From JAUVXE01 sp964349355 (GTDB lineage: Bacteria; Actinomycetota; Coriobacteriia; Anaerosomatales; SLCP01), in NCBI GenBank assembly GCA_964349355.1, contig CAYGFZ010000012.1, positions 1 to 46,033 on the forward strand: 46,033 bases of DNA, read 5' to 3'. Position 1 is the first letter of the stretch, and every line of letters begins with the position of its first letter. The notes beneath the pieces are model-generated. The model worked only from the letters and a program-made list of their open reading frames with translations, was not told the DNA's origin and searched no databases. Both the position numbers and the translations under genes were made by a program. Below, one piece after another: positions 32,741-41,814 of this stretch.

Positions 32741-33664
32741 TCACCCGATGAGAACCTGTACGAGCGGGATGCTCACGATCGCTGCGGCGGTGGTGAGCAC
32801 GACCGCCGCTGTCAGGAACTCCACATCAAGACCAAACCGTGCGCCGATCACGATCGAAAGCATCATCGCCGGCATCCCGGCCTCCAGCGCAACGAGACGG
32901 ACTGTCGCCGGATCGTCGAGCAATACTGTCCCCGCGCCCACGGCGAGGAGCGGCGCCACAAGGAGGCGTATCACACCGAGTGATCCGAGAGCGACGGGAT
33001 AGCGACCTATGCTCCGCATCCGCAGCGTCAGCCCCACAGAGAGCATGATCAGCGGCACGACCAGCATAGCGAGCGAATCTAAACCGGAGCTGACGATTCC
33101 CGGAATCGGCAGCGGTCGCAGGACCAGCGCAACCGCCAACGCGATCACCCCCGGGAACCTGATCGCTTCGCGCGCCGGGTTGACCCGGCGCGCGCCCCGG
33201 CCGCCCGGACTCCCATAGTGCTGAGCGACCGCGATCCCGACCAGCAGCAGCGCTCCGACCGTCCCGAAGACATCGTAGAAGATCGCACGGACGAGTGCCT
33301 CGTCTCCGAGAAGCGCCTGCGACACGGGATAGCCGATGTAGCCGGTGTTACCGAGAGAAGCCGCAAGGATGAATCCACCTGCAACCCGGGGCGGGAGACG
33401 CAGGATGCGAGCAGTCCCCCACGCAAGCGCGGCCGTGAACGCGAACACCATCCACGCAACTGCAGCGACAAGACCCAGCTCAGAAGAGAGCTCGGCACCA
33501 TGGACCGCCCGGAAGATAAGAGCCGGTAAACCCGCGTAGATGATCACGGCGTGGATAGGGCGGGCATCCTCGGCAGTCAGAACGCCGAAGACCCGCAACA
33601 ACCAGCCGATTCCGACGAGCCCTAGCAGGGTCAGGACGATCCCTGCAAGTTCGGCGACGTCCAT
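32741..33664 (-). CDS. AEC-family (auxin efflux carrier-like) transporter
   Basis: 307 residues with about ten membrane helices in two groups of five. It has the family's GNTGYIGYPV motif (about 105-114) and a second-half broken helix at GMPAMML. Bacterial members move small carboxylates such as malate or malonate. It lies 13 bases downstream of mtnA; a link to methylthio compounds is possible but unproven. Confidence 0.85.
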   Translation of the reverse strand: MDVAELAGIVLTLLGLVGIGWLLRVFGVLTAEDARPIHAVIIYAGLPALIFRAVHGAELSSELGLVAAVAWMVFAFTAALAWGTARILRLPPRVAGGFILAASLGNTGYIGYPVSQALLGDEALVRAIFYDVFGTVGALLLVGIAVAQHYGSPGGRGARRVNPAREAIRFPGVIALAVALVLRPLPIPGIVSSGLDSLAMLVVPLIMLSVGLTLRMRSIGRYPVALGSLGVIRLLVAPLLAVGAGTVLLDDPATVRLVALEAGMPAMMLSIVIGARFGLDVEFLTAAVVLTTAAAIVSIPLVQVLIG

Positions 33665-33677
33665 CGGCTACACCTGC

Positions 33678-34916
33678 CTAGCCTTTGCGGATCTCGTCGA
33701 GCCCTCCCGCCCCGGAACAGGTCGCCGCGAGGGACTCAGCGTAGTCGGCGCGCGCGACCCCGCGCTCGGTGATGATGGCGGTCACGTACTCGGCCGGCGT
33801 GACGTCGAAGGCCGGGTTGAAGACCTCGACATCGGGGGGGGCCACGCTGAACCATGCGTCGAACTGGTAGGCACCACCCTTGCGCACCAACTGCATCTGA
33901 TGTCCTCGGAGGAGGGGCATCGTGTAGGGGCCCTCCTCGGTCAGCTTGTCGAACGCCTTCGTCGCACTCTCGGAGTCCGGCTCGAGCATACCTGAGACGG
34001 TGAAGCCGGTGATCTCGCGCTCATCACGCTCCTCGATCTCGATCTCATCGCCACTGGCGATCGTCAGGTCGATCGTGGAGGTCGGAGCCGCGACATAAAA
34101 CGGGATGTCGTGCGCCTTCGCGAGCACGGCTAGCCCGTAGGTGCCGATCTTGTTGGCGACATCACCGTTGGCGGCGATGCGGTCCGCACCGACGATGACG
34201 GCATCGACCTGGCCGGAATGCATAACGCTCGCAGCCATGCTGTCGGTGATCAGGGTCGACGGGATTCCTGCGACCCTGAGTTCCCACGCCGTCAGGCGCG
34301 ATCCCTGCAGCACCGGGCGGGTCTCGTCCATCCACACACGCTCGATCTTGCCCTGATCGTACGCCGTGAAGATGATGCCGAGCGCCGTGCCGAAGTAGGC
34401 GGTCGCAAGGGAGCCCGCGTTGCAGTGCGTGAGCACCCGCGAGCCCTCGGAGAGGAGCTCGGCGCCGTTGGTTCCGATGGCGCGGTTGCGCTCCTCGTCC
34501 TCCTCCTGCATCGAGAGCGCCTCGCGAATAATGAGCTCGCGCAACTCCTCGAGGGGAAGCTCCCGGTTCTCATGCGCCACGCGGCGGATGCGCTCGGCTC
34601 CCCAGAAGAGGTTGGCGGCCGTCGGCCTCGTCGAGATGATGTCGTGCGCGACGAGATCAAGCGCGTGGAGAAACTCGCGGTGGTCGTAGATGTCCCAGGT
34701 CTCCTCGGCGGCCCACACTGCGATACCGAGGGCAGCAGCCACGCCGAGTGCGGGCGCTCCGCGAACCGCCATGGACCTGATGGCAAGACACACACCCTCG
34801 TAGCTGTTGCAGACGAGGATGTCGCCCACGAGAGGAAGCCGGCTTTGGTCGACAAGCATGACCTTGCCGTCCTCCCACCAGATAGTGCGCGGGATGTTAT
34901 CGATTCCGGAAGCCAT
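33678..34916 (-). CDS. mtnA: Methylthioribose-1-phosphate isomerase with an insertion
   Basis: 412 residues; the family is usually near 350. It isomerises 5-methylthioribose-1-phosphate to the ribulose form, and related enzymes act on 5-deoxyribose-1-phosphate. Motifs: RGAPALGVAAALG (about 52-64), RPTAANLFWG (about 97), the catalytic-Cys region THCNAGSLAT (about 163-172), the catalytic Asp region VDAVIVGADRIAANGDVANKIGT (beginning near 240), and NPAFDVTPAE near 367. Between the conserved ERDER (about 296) and FNPAFDVTP there is an extra segment of roughly 50 residues (302-360) replacing the usual short loop. It follows ahcY by one base. Confidence 0.93.
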   Translation of the reverse strand: MASGIDNIPRTIWWEDGKVMLVDQSRLPLVGDILVCNSYEGVCLAIRSMAVRGAPALGVAAALGIAVWAAEETWDIYDHREFLHALDLVAHDIISTRPTAANLFWGAERIRRVAHENRELPLEELRELIIREALSMQEEDEERNRAIGTNGAELLSEGSRVLTHCNAGSLATAYFGTALGIIFTAYDQGKIERVWMDETRPVLQGSRLTAWELRVAGIPSTLITDSMAASVMHSGQVDAVIVGADRIAANGDVANKIGTYGLAVLAKAHDIPFYVAAPTSTIDLTIASGDEIEIEERDEREITGFTVSGMLEPDSESATKAFDKLTEEGPYTMPLLRGHQMQLVRKGGAYQFDAWFSVAPPDVEVFNPAFDVTPAEYVTAIITERGVARADYAESLAATCSGAGGLDEIRKG

Positions 34917-34917
34917 A

Positions 34918-36177
34918 CTAGACCGTACCCTCCTGCCAGGACGCGAGGTAGCGCTTCTGCTCCTCGGTCAGCGTGTCGATCTCCACCCCCATGGTGGCAA
35001 GCTTCAGTGCGGCGATCGCCTCGTCGATATCGCGCGGTACCGGATAGACACCGGGCTTTAAAGAGGCGTGGTTGGCGGCCATGTACTCGGCCGAGAGCGC
35101 CTGGTTGGCGAAGGACATATCCATGACGGAGGCAGGATGACCCTCGGCGCACGAGAGGTTCACGAGGCGGCCGTCGGCGAGCAGGTAGATGAGTCGGCCG
35201 TCGGGCATGGTGAACTCCTCGACGAGCGGGCGTGCCTCACGGACCGCGGTCGCCGTCTTGCGCAGATGTGCGATGTTGATCTCAACGTTGAAGTGACCCG
35301 AGTTGCAGATGATCGCGCCGTCTTTCAGAGCCTCGAACATCGGCGAGTCGATGACGTTGATGTCACCGGTGACGGTGACCCAGATGTCGCACTCGGCAGC
35401 CGCATCGACGGCCGGCATCACACGGTAGCCGTCCATGACGGCCTCGAGCGCGCGCAGCGGGTCGACCTCGCAGACGATGACGTTACCGCCGAGGCCACTC
35501 GCGCGCATCGCGACACCACGACCGCACCAGCCGTAGCCGGAGACGACCACGGTGCGGCCGGCAATGAGCCGGTTGGTCGCACGGATGATGCCGTCGATGG
35601 TCGACTGGCCGGTGCCGTAGCGGTTGTCGAAGAGATGCTTGGTGTCGGCATCGTTGACCGAAACGATCGGGTACTTGAGCGCACCGTCGGCGGCCATGGC
35701 CTTCAGGCGGATGACGCCGGTGGTGGTCTCCTCGGTCCCGCCGATGATGTCGGCGAGCGCCTCGGGGAAGTCGGCGTGGATGCGGCCGACCACGTCGGCG
35801 CCGTCGTCCATCGTGATCTGCGGACGGTGCGCGATGGCGGCATCGATGTGGCCGTAGTAAGTCTCGGTGTCCTCGCCCTTGATGGCATAGGTGCGGATCC
35901 CATACTCAGAGACGAGCGCGGCTGCGACATCGTCTTGGGTGGAGAGCGGGTTGCTCGCGCAAAGGACGCAGTCGGCGCCACCGGCGGCCAGCGTGCGCAT
36001 CAGGTTCGCGGTCTCGGTGGTGACGTGCAGGCACGCGCTCACGCGCAACCCCTCGAGCGGCCTCTCGGCGGCGAAGCGCTCGCGGATCGACGCGAGCACA
36101 GGCATGTCGCGGTCGGCCCACTCGATACGGGCCTTGCCCGCAGCGGCCAGACCGGGGTCTTTGACGTGATGATCCAT
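34918..36177 (-). CDS. ahcY: Adenosylhomocysteinase
   Basis: 419 residues, NAD-dependent reversible hydrolysis of S-adenosylhomocysteine to adenosine and homocysteine. Visible motifs: SACLHVTTETANLMRTL (about 47-63), the substrate region DDGADVV (about 124), SVNDADTKHLFDNRYGTGQS (about 173-192), the Rossmann loop SGYGWCGRG (about 211-219) and NSGHFNVEI (about 289). It is the shorter type lacking the insertion of about 40 residues found in many proteobacterial forms. ATG 36177 has GGAGG nine bases upstream; a second ATG at 36198 lacks this. Confidence 0.96.
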   Translation of the reverse strand: MDHHVKDPGLAAAGKARIEWADRDMPVLASIRERFAAERPLEGLRVSACLHVTTETANLMRTLAAGGADCVLCASNPLSTQDDVAAALVSEYGIRTYAIKGEDTETYYGHIDAAIAHRPQITMDDGADVVGRIHADFPEALADIIGGTEETTTGVIRLKAMAADGALKYPIVSVNDADTKHLFDNRYGTGQSTIDGIIRATNRLIAGRTVVVSGYGWCGRGVAMRASGLGGNVIVCEVDPLRALEAVMDGYRVMPAVDAAAECDIWVTVTGDINVIDSPMFEALKDGAIICNSGHFNVEINIAHLRKTATAVREARPLVEEFTMPDGRLIYLLADGRLVNLSCAEGHPASVMDMSFANQALSAEYMAANHASLKPGVYPVPRDIDEAIAALKLATMGVEIDTLTEEQKRYLASWQEGTV

Positions 36178-36239
36178 GAAGAAGGTCCTCCTCGGCATGT
36201 GTGATGACGCGTGCGGGTCGGGGGTCCCGCCGGTCGTGG

Positions 36240-37049
36240 CTAAAGCCGTTCAAGTATAGCAGGCAGCAAGCGCATGAGGTCATCGGTCGCAGCCGTACCG
36301 ACGGCAAGGACCTCATCGTGGGAGATATCAGCGGCAGCAGCTACGTTCGTAACGAGCGAGATGCCCAGCACCCGCACGCCGAGGGCCCGCGCGGCGATGA
36401 CTTCCGGGACCGTGGACATGCCCACCATGTCAGCGCCGATCGCGGCAAGCGCACGAACCTCGGCAGGAGTCTCGTAGTTCGGGCCGAGGACGCCGGCATA
36501 GACTCCCTCGGCGAGCGTGATGCCGAGACGGTCAGCCGCGCCGAGCGCGATAGTGCTCAGTTCAGGGTCGTAGGCGTCATGGAGCGGCACGAACGGGGTG
36601 CCGCCTTCCGGTCCGGGCCAGCCCACCAGCGGGCTGTCGCCCATCAGGTTGAGGTGGTCGGTGATGAGCACCAGGCCCCCGGTCGCCAAGCGCGTGCCGA
36701 CACCGCCAGCGGCGTTGGTGACGATGAGGGTGCTCGCGCCCAGCGCTGCGGCAAGCCGGGCGGTCCATGCAGCGTCACGCGCCGAGAGGCCCTGGTAGCG
36801 GTGGATGCGTCCGGCGAAAACCGCGACGCGGGTTGCGGCGAGCGTGCCCACGACCAGCCGCCCGGAGTGGCCGAGCACCTCGCCGACGCCGGGAAAGCCG
36901 GGCAGGCCGGCGAAGGGTGAGTCGAACTCGGCCTCGACCGCATCGGCAAGCGCCGAGAGTCCCGACCCGAGGACGAGCGCGGCGTCGACCGGCTCGAGCG
37001 AGGCGAGCGGGGTGGCCGAGATGTCGACAGCGAGATCCGTGTGGCTCAT
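36240..37049 (-). CDS. Purine nucleoside phosphorylase
   Basis: 269 residues, trimeric PNP/MTAP family. Phosphate and base sites: GSGLSALAD (about 28-36), GRIHRYQG (about 80-87), TNAAGGVG (about 110-117), LGPNYETPAEVRAL (about 187-200) and VGMSTVPEVIAA (about 206-217). The MSTVPEV string is typical of PNP rather than methylthioadenosine phosphorylase, but MTA use cannot be excluded. With ahcY and mtnA downstream it suggests recycling of adenosine and possibly methylthioadenosine. ATG 37049 has AGGAGG upstream. Confidence 0.9.
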   Translation of the reverse strand: MSHTDLAVDISATPLASLEPVDAALVLGSGLSALADAVEAEFDSPFAGLPGFPGVGEVLGHSGRLVVGTLAATRVAVFAGRIHRYQGLSARDAAWTARLAAALGASTLIVTNAAGGVGTRLATGGLVLITDHLNLMGDSPLVGWPGPEGGTPFVPLHDAYDPELSTIALGAADRLGITLAEGVYAGVLGPNYETPAEVRALAAIGADMVGMSTVPEVIAARALGVRVLGISLVTNVAAAADISHDEVLAVGTAATDDLMRLLPAILERL

Positions 37050-37137
37050 GACTCCTCCTAATGTGCGTGCGACCGTGGATGTGGTCGCGTGCAGTGCGGA
37101 CTGCCGCGCTCCGACGCAGCCATCCGGGAAGCCCCGG

Positions 37138-38307
37138 TCACTCGCCGAGGAGCCCCCGATAGACACCTACCAGTCTGTCCGCCACGGCCTCCCAGTTCAA
37201 CCCCGCATCGATGCGCTCCCGGCCCCTTGTTCCCATCTCCCGGGCGGCGGCGGGGTCCTCGAGGAGGGTGGCGAGCGCAGTGTGAAGCGGGCCCGGACCA
37301 GGGTCGACCGCAAGCCCGATCCCGTGCTCCCGCACGTAATCGGCTACCCAGGTCCCCTGGGCGACGATGACCGGGAGCGCACAGGCCATCGCCTCCATCA
37401 CCTTGACGGGGAACGCGGTTCGCCAGTTCAGAAGGCTGGCATCGTAGACGGCGTAGATCACATCGCAGCGCTTGTACAGTTCGGGCAGATCGTCGTAGAC
37501 GAACCGGCCGGAGACCTCAAGACGAGCACAGCCAGAAGCCGCTGCCTCCACTTCGGCGGCACCCACCCCTCCACCGGCCAGAATCGCGCGCAACCTCGCG
37601 TCGCCCCGCGTCACTCCGATGAGGTTCAGGAGGCTTGTGGCATCACGCTTCTGGCCCATGTAACCGATAGTCAGCGGTTCATCCGGCTGCGTGCGCCGGG
37701 GCCCGTGAGGGACGAATCGGGTTTTTTCGGGAGCGTTCTCGATGATGTGGAACTCACAGTCACGCTCGTATCGACGATACGCACTCATGCTTCCGGGGTT
37801 AGCCACAAGCACCGCGTCGCTTCGCGGGATGGCCACCCGCTCGACGAGCGCAGCAACCGCCCCCACGAGCCTGCCCGCGACCCCTCTCGGGATCATGTTG
37901 CTCTGACGATACAGTTCGTGGAAGTCCAAAACGAGCCGAGGGATCCCGCCCAGATCCCGGACGCGCGCGAGCCTCCGGCGTGCGAGCAGCCCGGCTATCG
38001 CGGTGTCGAGGTCATGACAGTGCAAGACTGACGGAGCAAGGGTAGCGGCCCTGCGTGCGGCGGAGCGCCAGAAGCTCAGGAAGCCCGGGATGCTGCGGGC
38101 TCCTCGGCCATGACCGCTGGGCGGTCCGAAGCGCTCGATGCGTATCCCCGAACGCTCTTCGGTGACCGGAAGTGACCCTTCCCGATCCCACGCAAGCACG
38201 GTGACGGAGTGTCCGGCAGCGATCAGCGCTACCGCCTCCTTCTCGACACGCGGATCGGAAGCAAACCCGTTGGCGAGGAACATCACGATGTCATTCCCGC
38301 CGGTCAC
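37138..38307 (-). CDS. Glycosyltransferase family 4 protein
   Basis: 389 residues, GT-B fold. N-terminal Rossmann domain (FLANGFASDPRVEKEA, about 10-25) and a C-terminal donor domain with the GT4 EX7E-like region around PVKVMEAMACALPVIV (about 312-327). Likely transfers a sugar to a cell-surface polysaccharide or glycolipid in the cytoplasm. GTG 38307 overlaps the stop of the next glycosyltransferase by four bases (GTGA). The acceptor is unknown. Confidence 0.9.
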   Translation of the reverse strand: MTGGNDIVMFLANGFASDPRVEKEAVALIAAGHSVTVLAWDREGSLPVTEERSGIRIERFGPPSGHGRGARSIPGFLSFWRSAARRAATLAPSVLHCHDLDTAIAGLLARRRLARVRDLGGIPRLVLDFHELYRQSNMIPRGVAGRLVGAVAALVERVAIPRSDAVLVANPGSMSAYRRYERDCEFHIIENAPEKTRFVPHGPRRTQPDEPLTIGYMGQKRDATSLLNLIGVTRGDARLRAILAGGGVGAAEVEAAASGCARLEVSGRFVYDDLPELYKRCDVIYAVYDASLLNWRTAFPVKVMEAMACALPVIVAQGTWVADYVREHGIGLAVDPGPGPLHTALATLLEDPAAAREMGTRGRERIDAGLNWEAVADRLVGVYRGLLGE

Positions 38308-39473
38308 GCGCTATCCAATCCGCGATACACGCCGAGGAGGCGCTCACGCTCCATACCCCAGTTGTAGCGCCCGAGAGCCGCGGCGCGAGCCCGCTCGCCC
38401 ATATCGGCAAGCGATCCGCAGGTCTGAAGCAGGCGCGTGACGGCCTGTGCGATACTGGCGGGATCGGTCGGATCGGCGATGAGGGTGCCGACCTGCTCTT
38501 CGTTGACGACTCGTGCCATCTCCGGTAGGTCCGAGACCACGACCGGCAGACCGACCATCATGTACTCGAACAGTTTGTTCGGAGCAGCGTACTTGTAGCT
38601 CAGGCAGCTCGCGATGAGCGGGATGACCCCTACGTCAGCAGCGGCCGTGTATCGCATCAGCCGTTCGAACGGGACAGCGTCAAAGAAGGTGACCCGGTCG
38701 TCGAGGCCTGAGGCTGCCAGGAACGACCGGTACTCCTCCAACCGATGCCCATACCCGACGATCGCGAGCGAGCAATCCTCGATCGACCGCATCGCCTCGA
38801 TCATCTCGGGGATGCCCCGGTTCTCAATGATGACCCCTTGATAGATGAGCACCTTCGACCTGCCGCGGAGCGCGCGCTCGCGGAACTGCTCATCGGGCTC
38901 GATCTCGCTGATCGTGTCGGGCACGTTCAGCACGACAACAGGGAGCGGGATCTTGTAGCGCCTGGCGATGATCTCCGCACGACCGAGATCGGTCGTGATG
39001 ATCGCCTCGGCCCGCCGACAGAAGAACCGCTCGTAACGGAACATCGCGAAGCGCCACCACCCCTTGCTGGTGATCGGCTTGTTCCGGTCGAGGCACAGCT
39101 CGTCAGAGTCGTATACAAGCTTGGCGCCGCACAGCCGCGCCGCGAGCCACGTGACCAGGAGTGGTTCGGCGTCACGGGGGTTGTACACGTCGGCACGCTC
39201 TCGATACGCCTGTGCGAAGGTGCGCACGACGGCCTCGACATGCCTGAGCACACGGACTACCGGCCACTTCGGCAGTCGCCGAGACCGGAGGACCACACGC
39301 TTCACCACGTAGTCGCCCCGGTCCTCGAACGCGGGAGTCTCGTCATCTTTGATTGCGACTAAGACGACCTCCCACCCTTCGCGAGCGAGCGCCCGCGCCG
39401 ACCGGTCGACACGTGTCAGGAACTTCGATGCGCTGTAGTGGACGATGCAGACCTTGCCCCGCACCTCGGTCAC
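38304..39473 (-). CDS. Glycosyltransferase family 4 protein
   Basis: 389 residues, GT-B fold, same size as its partner at 37138 but clearly different in sequence. The acceptor domain has YNPRDAEPLLVTWLAAR (about 95-111). The donor domain has KVLIYQGVI (about 205), PNKLFEYMMVGLPVVVSDL (about 306-324, containing the conserved Glu) and a following nucleotide-sugar loop. GTG 39473 overlaps the SpoIID-like gene stop (GTGA), so it is co-translated with that exoprotein. The longer upstream frame is spurious. Confidence 0.9.
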   Translation of the reverse strand: MTEVRGKVCIVHYSASKFLTRVDRSARALAREGWEVVLVAIKDDETPAFEDRGDYVVKRVVLRSRRLPKWPVVRVLRHVEAVVRTFAQAYRERADVYNPRDAEPLLVTWLAARLCGAKLVYDSDELCLDRNKPITSKGWWRFAMFRYERFFCRRAEAIITTDLGRAEIIARRYKIPLPVVVLNVPDTISEIEPDEQFRERALRGRSKVLIYQGVIIENRGIPEMIEAMRSIEDCSLAIVGYGHRLEEYRSFLAASGLDDRVTFFDAVPFERLMRYTAAADVGVIPLIASCLSYKYAAPNKLFEYMMVGLPVVVSDLPEMARVVNEEQVGTLIADPTDPASIAQAVTRLLQTCGSLADMGERARAAALGRYNWGMERERLLGVYRGLDSA

Positions 39474-41734
39474 TGAAGCGCCCCGGCCATCGAACTGATG
39501 GCTCCGTTCCCCACGGCTGCAGTGCCACCCAACACTTTCAGCAATTCGATCTCGTCCTTGTGCTGCCGCAGGAGCGTGGTCGTGCCACTCGGGGTCGTAT
39601 CCCGTTGCGTGAAGAGCAGAGGGTTCTTCGTCGCTCCGGCAAGAACTCCGCCGGTAACAGAGTCCGGGAACGCCTGCCCTGTCGCTATGTAGGGTTCGTC
39701 GATGGTATAGCCCTGACCGGCGATCGCCCACCTGGCAACATCTGCCGCCAGCGTGTACCGGTCACCGGTCATGCCGAATCGGCGCGTGACCGGCGGCTTC
39801 AGTCCCTCAATCGCGCTCCACGAGATCACGTTGGGACCGCCGAAGACGATCGTCTCCTTCGCGCCGAGGTCGGCGAGGGCTCTCGCAGTTCCGGAAGGAG
39901 TGCTTGCCTTCGATACGAGCACGATCGGGCGGGACGTGCCCGCCGAGATCGAGGCCGCGACGGCGGCATCCGGCCAGTTCTCGCCAGACGCAACCAGTAC
40001 GCTGCCGTCGAACCCGCTGAGTTCCTTGATCTTCATCGCGACCGAGGCCGCGGTCCCGTAACGGTCGGTCCCATACCGCGCGTTTCCGGCCAGCCGCTCG
40101 ACCTGATGGCCGCGTGATCGAAGGGTCTGCTCAACCGAACTGGAGATCGCCTGCGCTCCACCGACCAGGTAGACCTTCTTCACCTTCAGGCGACCCAGCT
40201 CGCCGAGAACCCCGGAAGACACCGAGTTCTGCTGCACGAGCAGGACAGGACCGTCCACCGCACCGGCAAGGCCGGCTGCGGTCAATGCGTCCGGGAAACG
40301 GTGATCCTCGCCAGCGGCGATGACTGCTGCATCGGTGGTAGAGCCCGTCGGATAGAGCCGCTTGGAGATAGCGACCGACGTCGAGTAGCGGTCGTTGTGT
40401 GCAATCCGCTCGTACGGGAAGGTCAGGCCCAGGCGCGTCGACTTCAAGCCGAGCGCCGAGCGCAGCGTGTCACCGGGGAACCCGTTGGTCTTCGCGCCGT
40501 TGGACCAGGTGATGTCGACGGTCTTGACGTGTCCGGAGCCGACCTGGTTGTAGTGAAGTGAGCTCACCCACACCGTGGTGCCAGCACCGGAGGGCGCCTT
40601 CGCCGCGGAGTACGAGCGCAGGCGGTTCGCGAGCGCTTTGCCGTCCATCGTCTTGACGTCCGCACCGCTCCACGGTGTGTTGGGGCAGCCCGCGGCGAGC
40701 ACGTACGGGTCCGGCACTCCCTTGCGATAGGGGTGGGTCGACGACGGCTGTCCGGTCCCGAGCCACACGTCCTCGATGTTGGCGGTGTGCCCACCGGAGG
40801 AGCTGTGGAAGAACGTCTGCACGATCGAGCCGTTGTACATGACCACCTTGTGGGCGGTGTCGTTGATAGCCTGATTGGTGCTCTCGGGCTCATGAGAGGT
40901 GGTCGCCGCACGAGTCGGGCCCCTGGAGTGACCGTTGTAGACCTGGCTCCATGTGGTGCAGTAGAGTTCGTTCCCGCTGCGGTGAGCGTAGGATCGAGCG
41001 ACTATCGCCTGTGCCTTGAGCGCCTCGATGTGCCATGAAGACGGACTCTCCCTTGGTACGACACCGCGCAGATAGTCCTCCATGCCAACATGGTTGAGCA
41101 GTTTGAGCTTCCCGTTGCTTGCAGTGATACGCATACTCCCGCGATATCGAACGTGGGTGTGGCCGAAGGGACCGGAGGCGTCTACCACTTGTGTGAGCTG
41201 CGGGTCACCGCCGGTCGAACTCACATCGACAACACCCGTGAAGACGGCGTCGCTGGTCCCGAATGGGTCGCGAAGTACGACCGAGTTCCCGTTCGCGACG
41301 AACGTATAAGTGCCGTCCGCATAATCGGTCCCGTTCACCCGTAGCGACCCGCCGTCCCAACCCGGACGTAACCGCCACTGCGAACGCGTGAACCCGGCAT
41401 TGTAGCCGCTCTCCCCGGAACGATAGTTCGCGGCCGCATCGAGGTTGACCTGCATGGTCTTAGTATTCGCAGTCCCGACAGTCGTACCGGGAAAGTAGTA
41501 GCGGGCGATCCACTCGCCGTCACTTCCGGCCTCGGCGAAGCCTTTGGCCCCCCACTGCGAGAGCCCTATACCATGTCCCCAGCCGCTCCCCTGGAACGTG
41601 AACGTCGGGACCGACGCGGCTGCTGCTGACGGCGCCGCGAGTGAACCGGCCACGAGGGCGACACAGAGCGCGACTGACCCGAGAGCGTACAGGAGGGGAT
41701 GGACGCTGCTGCGACGTGTGCTACGGCTAGACAT
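39470..41734 (-). CDS. SpoIID/LytB-domain protein with three CWB2 repeats
   Basis: 754 residues, exported (signal peptide about 1-40, ending PSAAAAS). A SpoIID/LytB domain (core about 205-310, with MEDYLRGVVPRESPSSW and LKAQAIVARSYA) is related to the sporulation lytic transglycosylase that cuts denuded glycan. Three cell-wall-binding repeat 2 domains (about 455-750; motifs ERIAHNDRYSTSVAIS, NARYGTDRYGTAASVA, TGDRYTLAADVA) should anchor it to the secondary wall polymer. AGGAG precedes ATG 41734. No sporulation genes are in the window; in actinobacteria such proteins are usually envelope hydrolases. Confidence 0.92.
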   Translation of the reverse strand: MSSRSTRRSSVHPLLYALGSVALCVALVAGSLAAPSAAAASVPTFTFQGSGWGHGIGLSQWGAKGFAEAGSDGEWIARYYFPGTTVGTANTKTMQVNLDAAANYRSGESGYNAGFTRSQWRLRPGWDGGSLRVNGTDYADGTYTFVANGNSVVLRDPFGTSDAVFTGVVDVSSTGGDPQLTQVVDASGPFGHTHVRYRGSMRITASNGKLKLLNHVGMEDYLRGVVPRESPSSWHIEALKAQAIVARSYAHRSGNELYCTTWSQVYNGHSRGPTRAATTSHEPESTNQAINDTAHKVVMYNGSIVQTFFHSSSGGHTANIEDVWLGTGQPSSTHPYRKGVPDPYVLAAGCPNTPWSGADVKTMDGKALANRLRSYSAAKAPSGAGTTVWVSSLHYNQVGSGHVKTVDITWSNGAKTNGFPGDTLRSALGLKSTRLGLTFPYERIAHNDRYSTSVAISKRLYPTGSTTDAAVIAAGEDHRFPDALTAAGLAGAVDGPVLLVQQNSVSSGVLGELGRLKVKKVYLVGGAQAISSSVEQTLRSRGHQVERLAGNARYGTDRYGTAASVAMKIKELSGFDGSVLVASGENWPDAAVAASISAGTSRPIVLVSKASTPSGTARALADLGAKETIVFGGPNVISWSAIEGLKPPVTRRFGMTGDRYTLAADVARWAIAGQGYTIDEPYIATGQAFPDSVTGGVLAGATKNPLLFTQRDTTPSGTTTLLRQHKDEIELLKVLGGTAAVGNGAISSMAGALQ

Positions 41735-41770
41735 TCTGCTACTCCTGCTGACGTGGCCGGTCCAACCTTA

Positions 41771-41776
41771 AGTATA
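41771..41776 (-). promoter_or_regulatory. Candidate -10 box for the SpoIID-like gene
   Basis: TATACT in the context GGTATACTTAAGG on the minus strand, about 40 bases before ATG 41734. No clear -35. The string GGTATACTTA also precedes the tmRNA gene. Confidence 0.4.
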
Positions 41777-41814
41777 CCACCGTGAACTGCCCCGACCCGT
41801 GGAGGAGCGAACCC

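Noticed and set aside
36178..37137. SAM or SAH riboswitch near PNP and ahcY
   Set aside because: The gaps are only 62 and 88 bases; no SAM/SAH core motif is visible, just a GCGACC-GGTCGC hairpin.
39474..39731. Longer start for the second glycosyltransferase
   Set aside because: The extension lies inside the SpoIID-like gene in another frame; the GTGA overlap at 39473 is the natural start.
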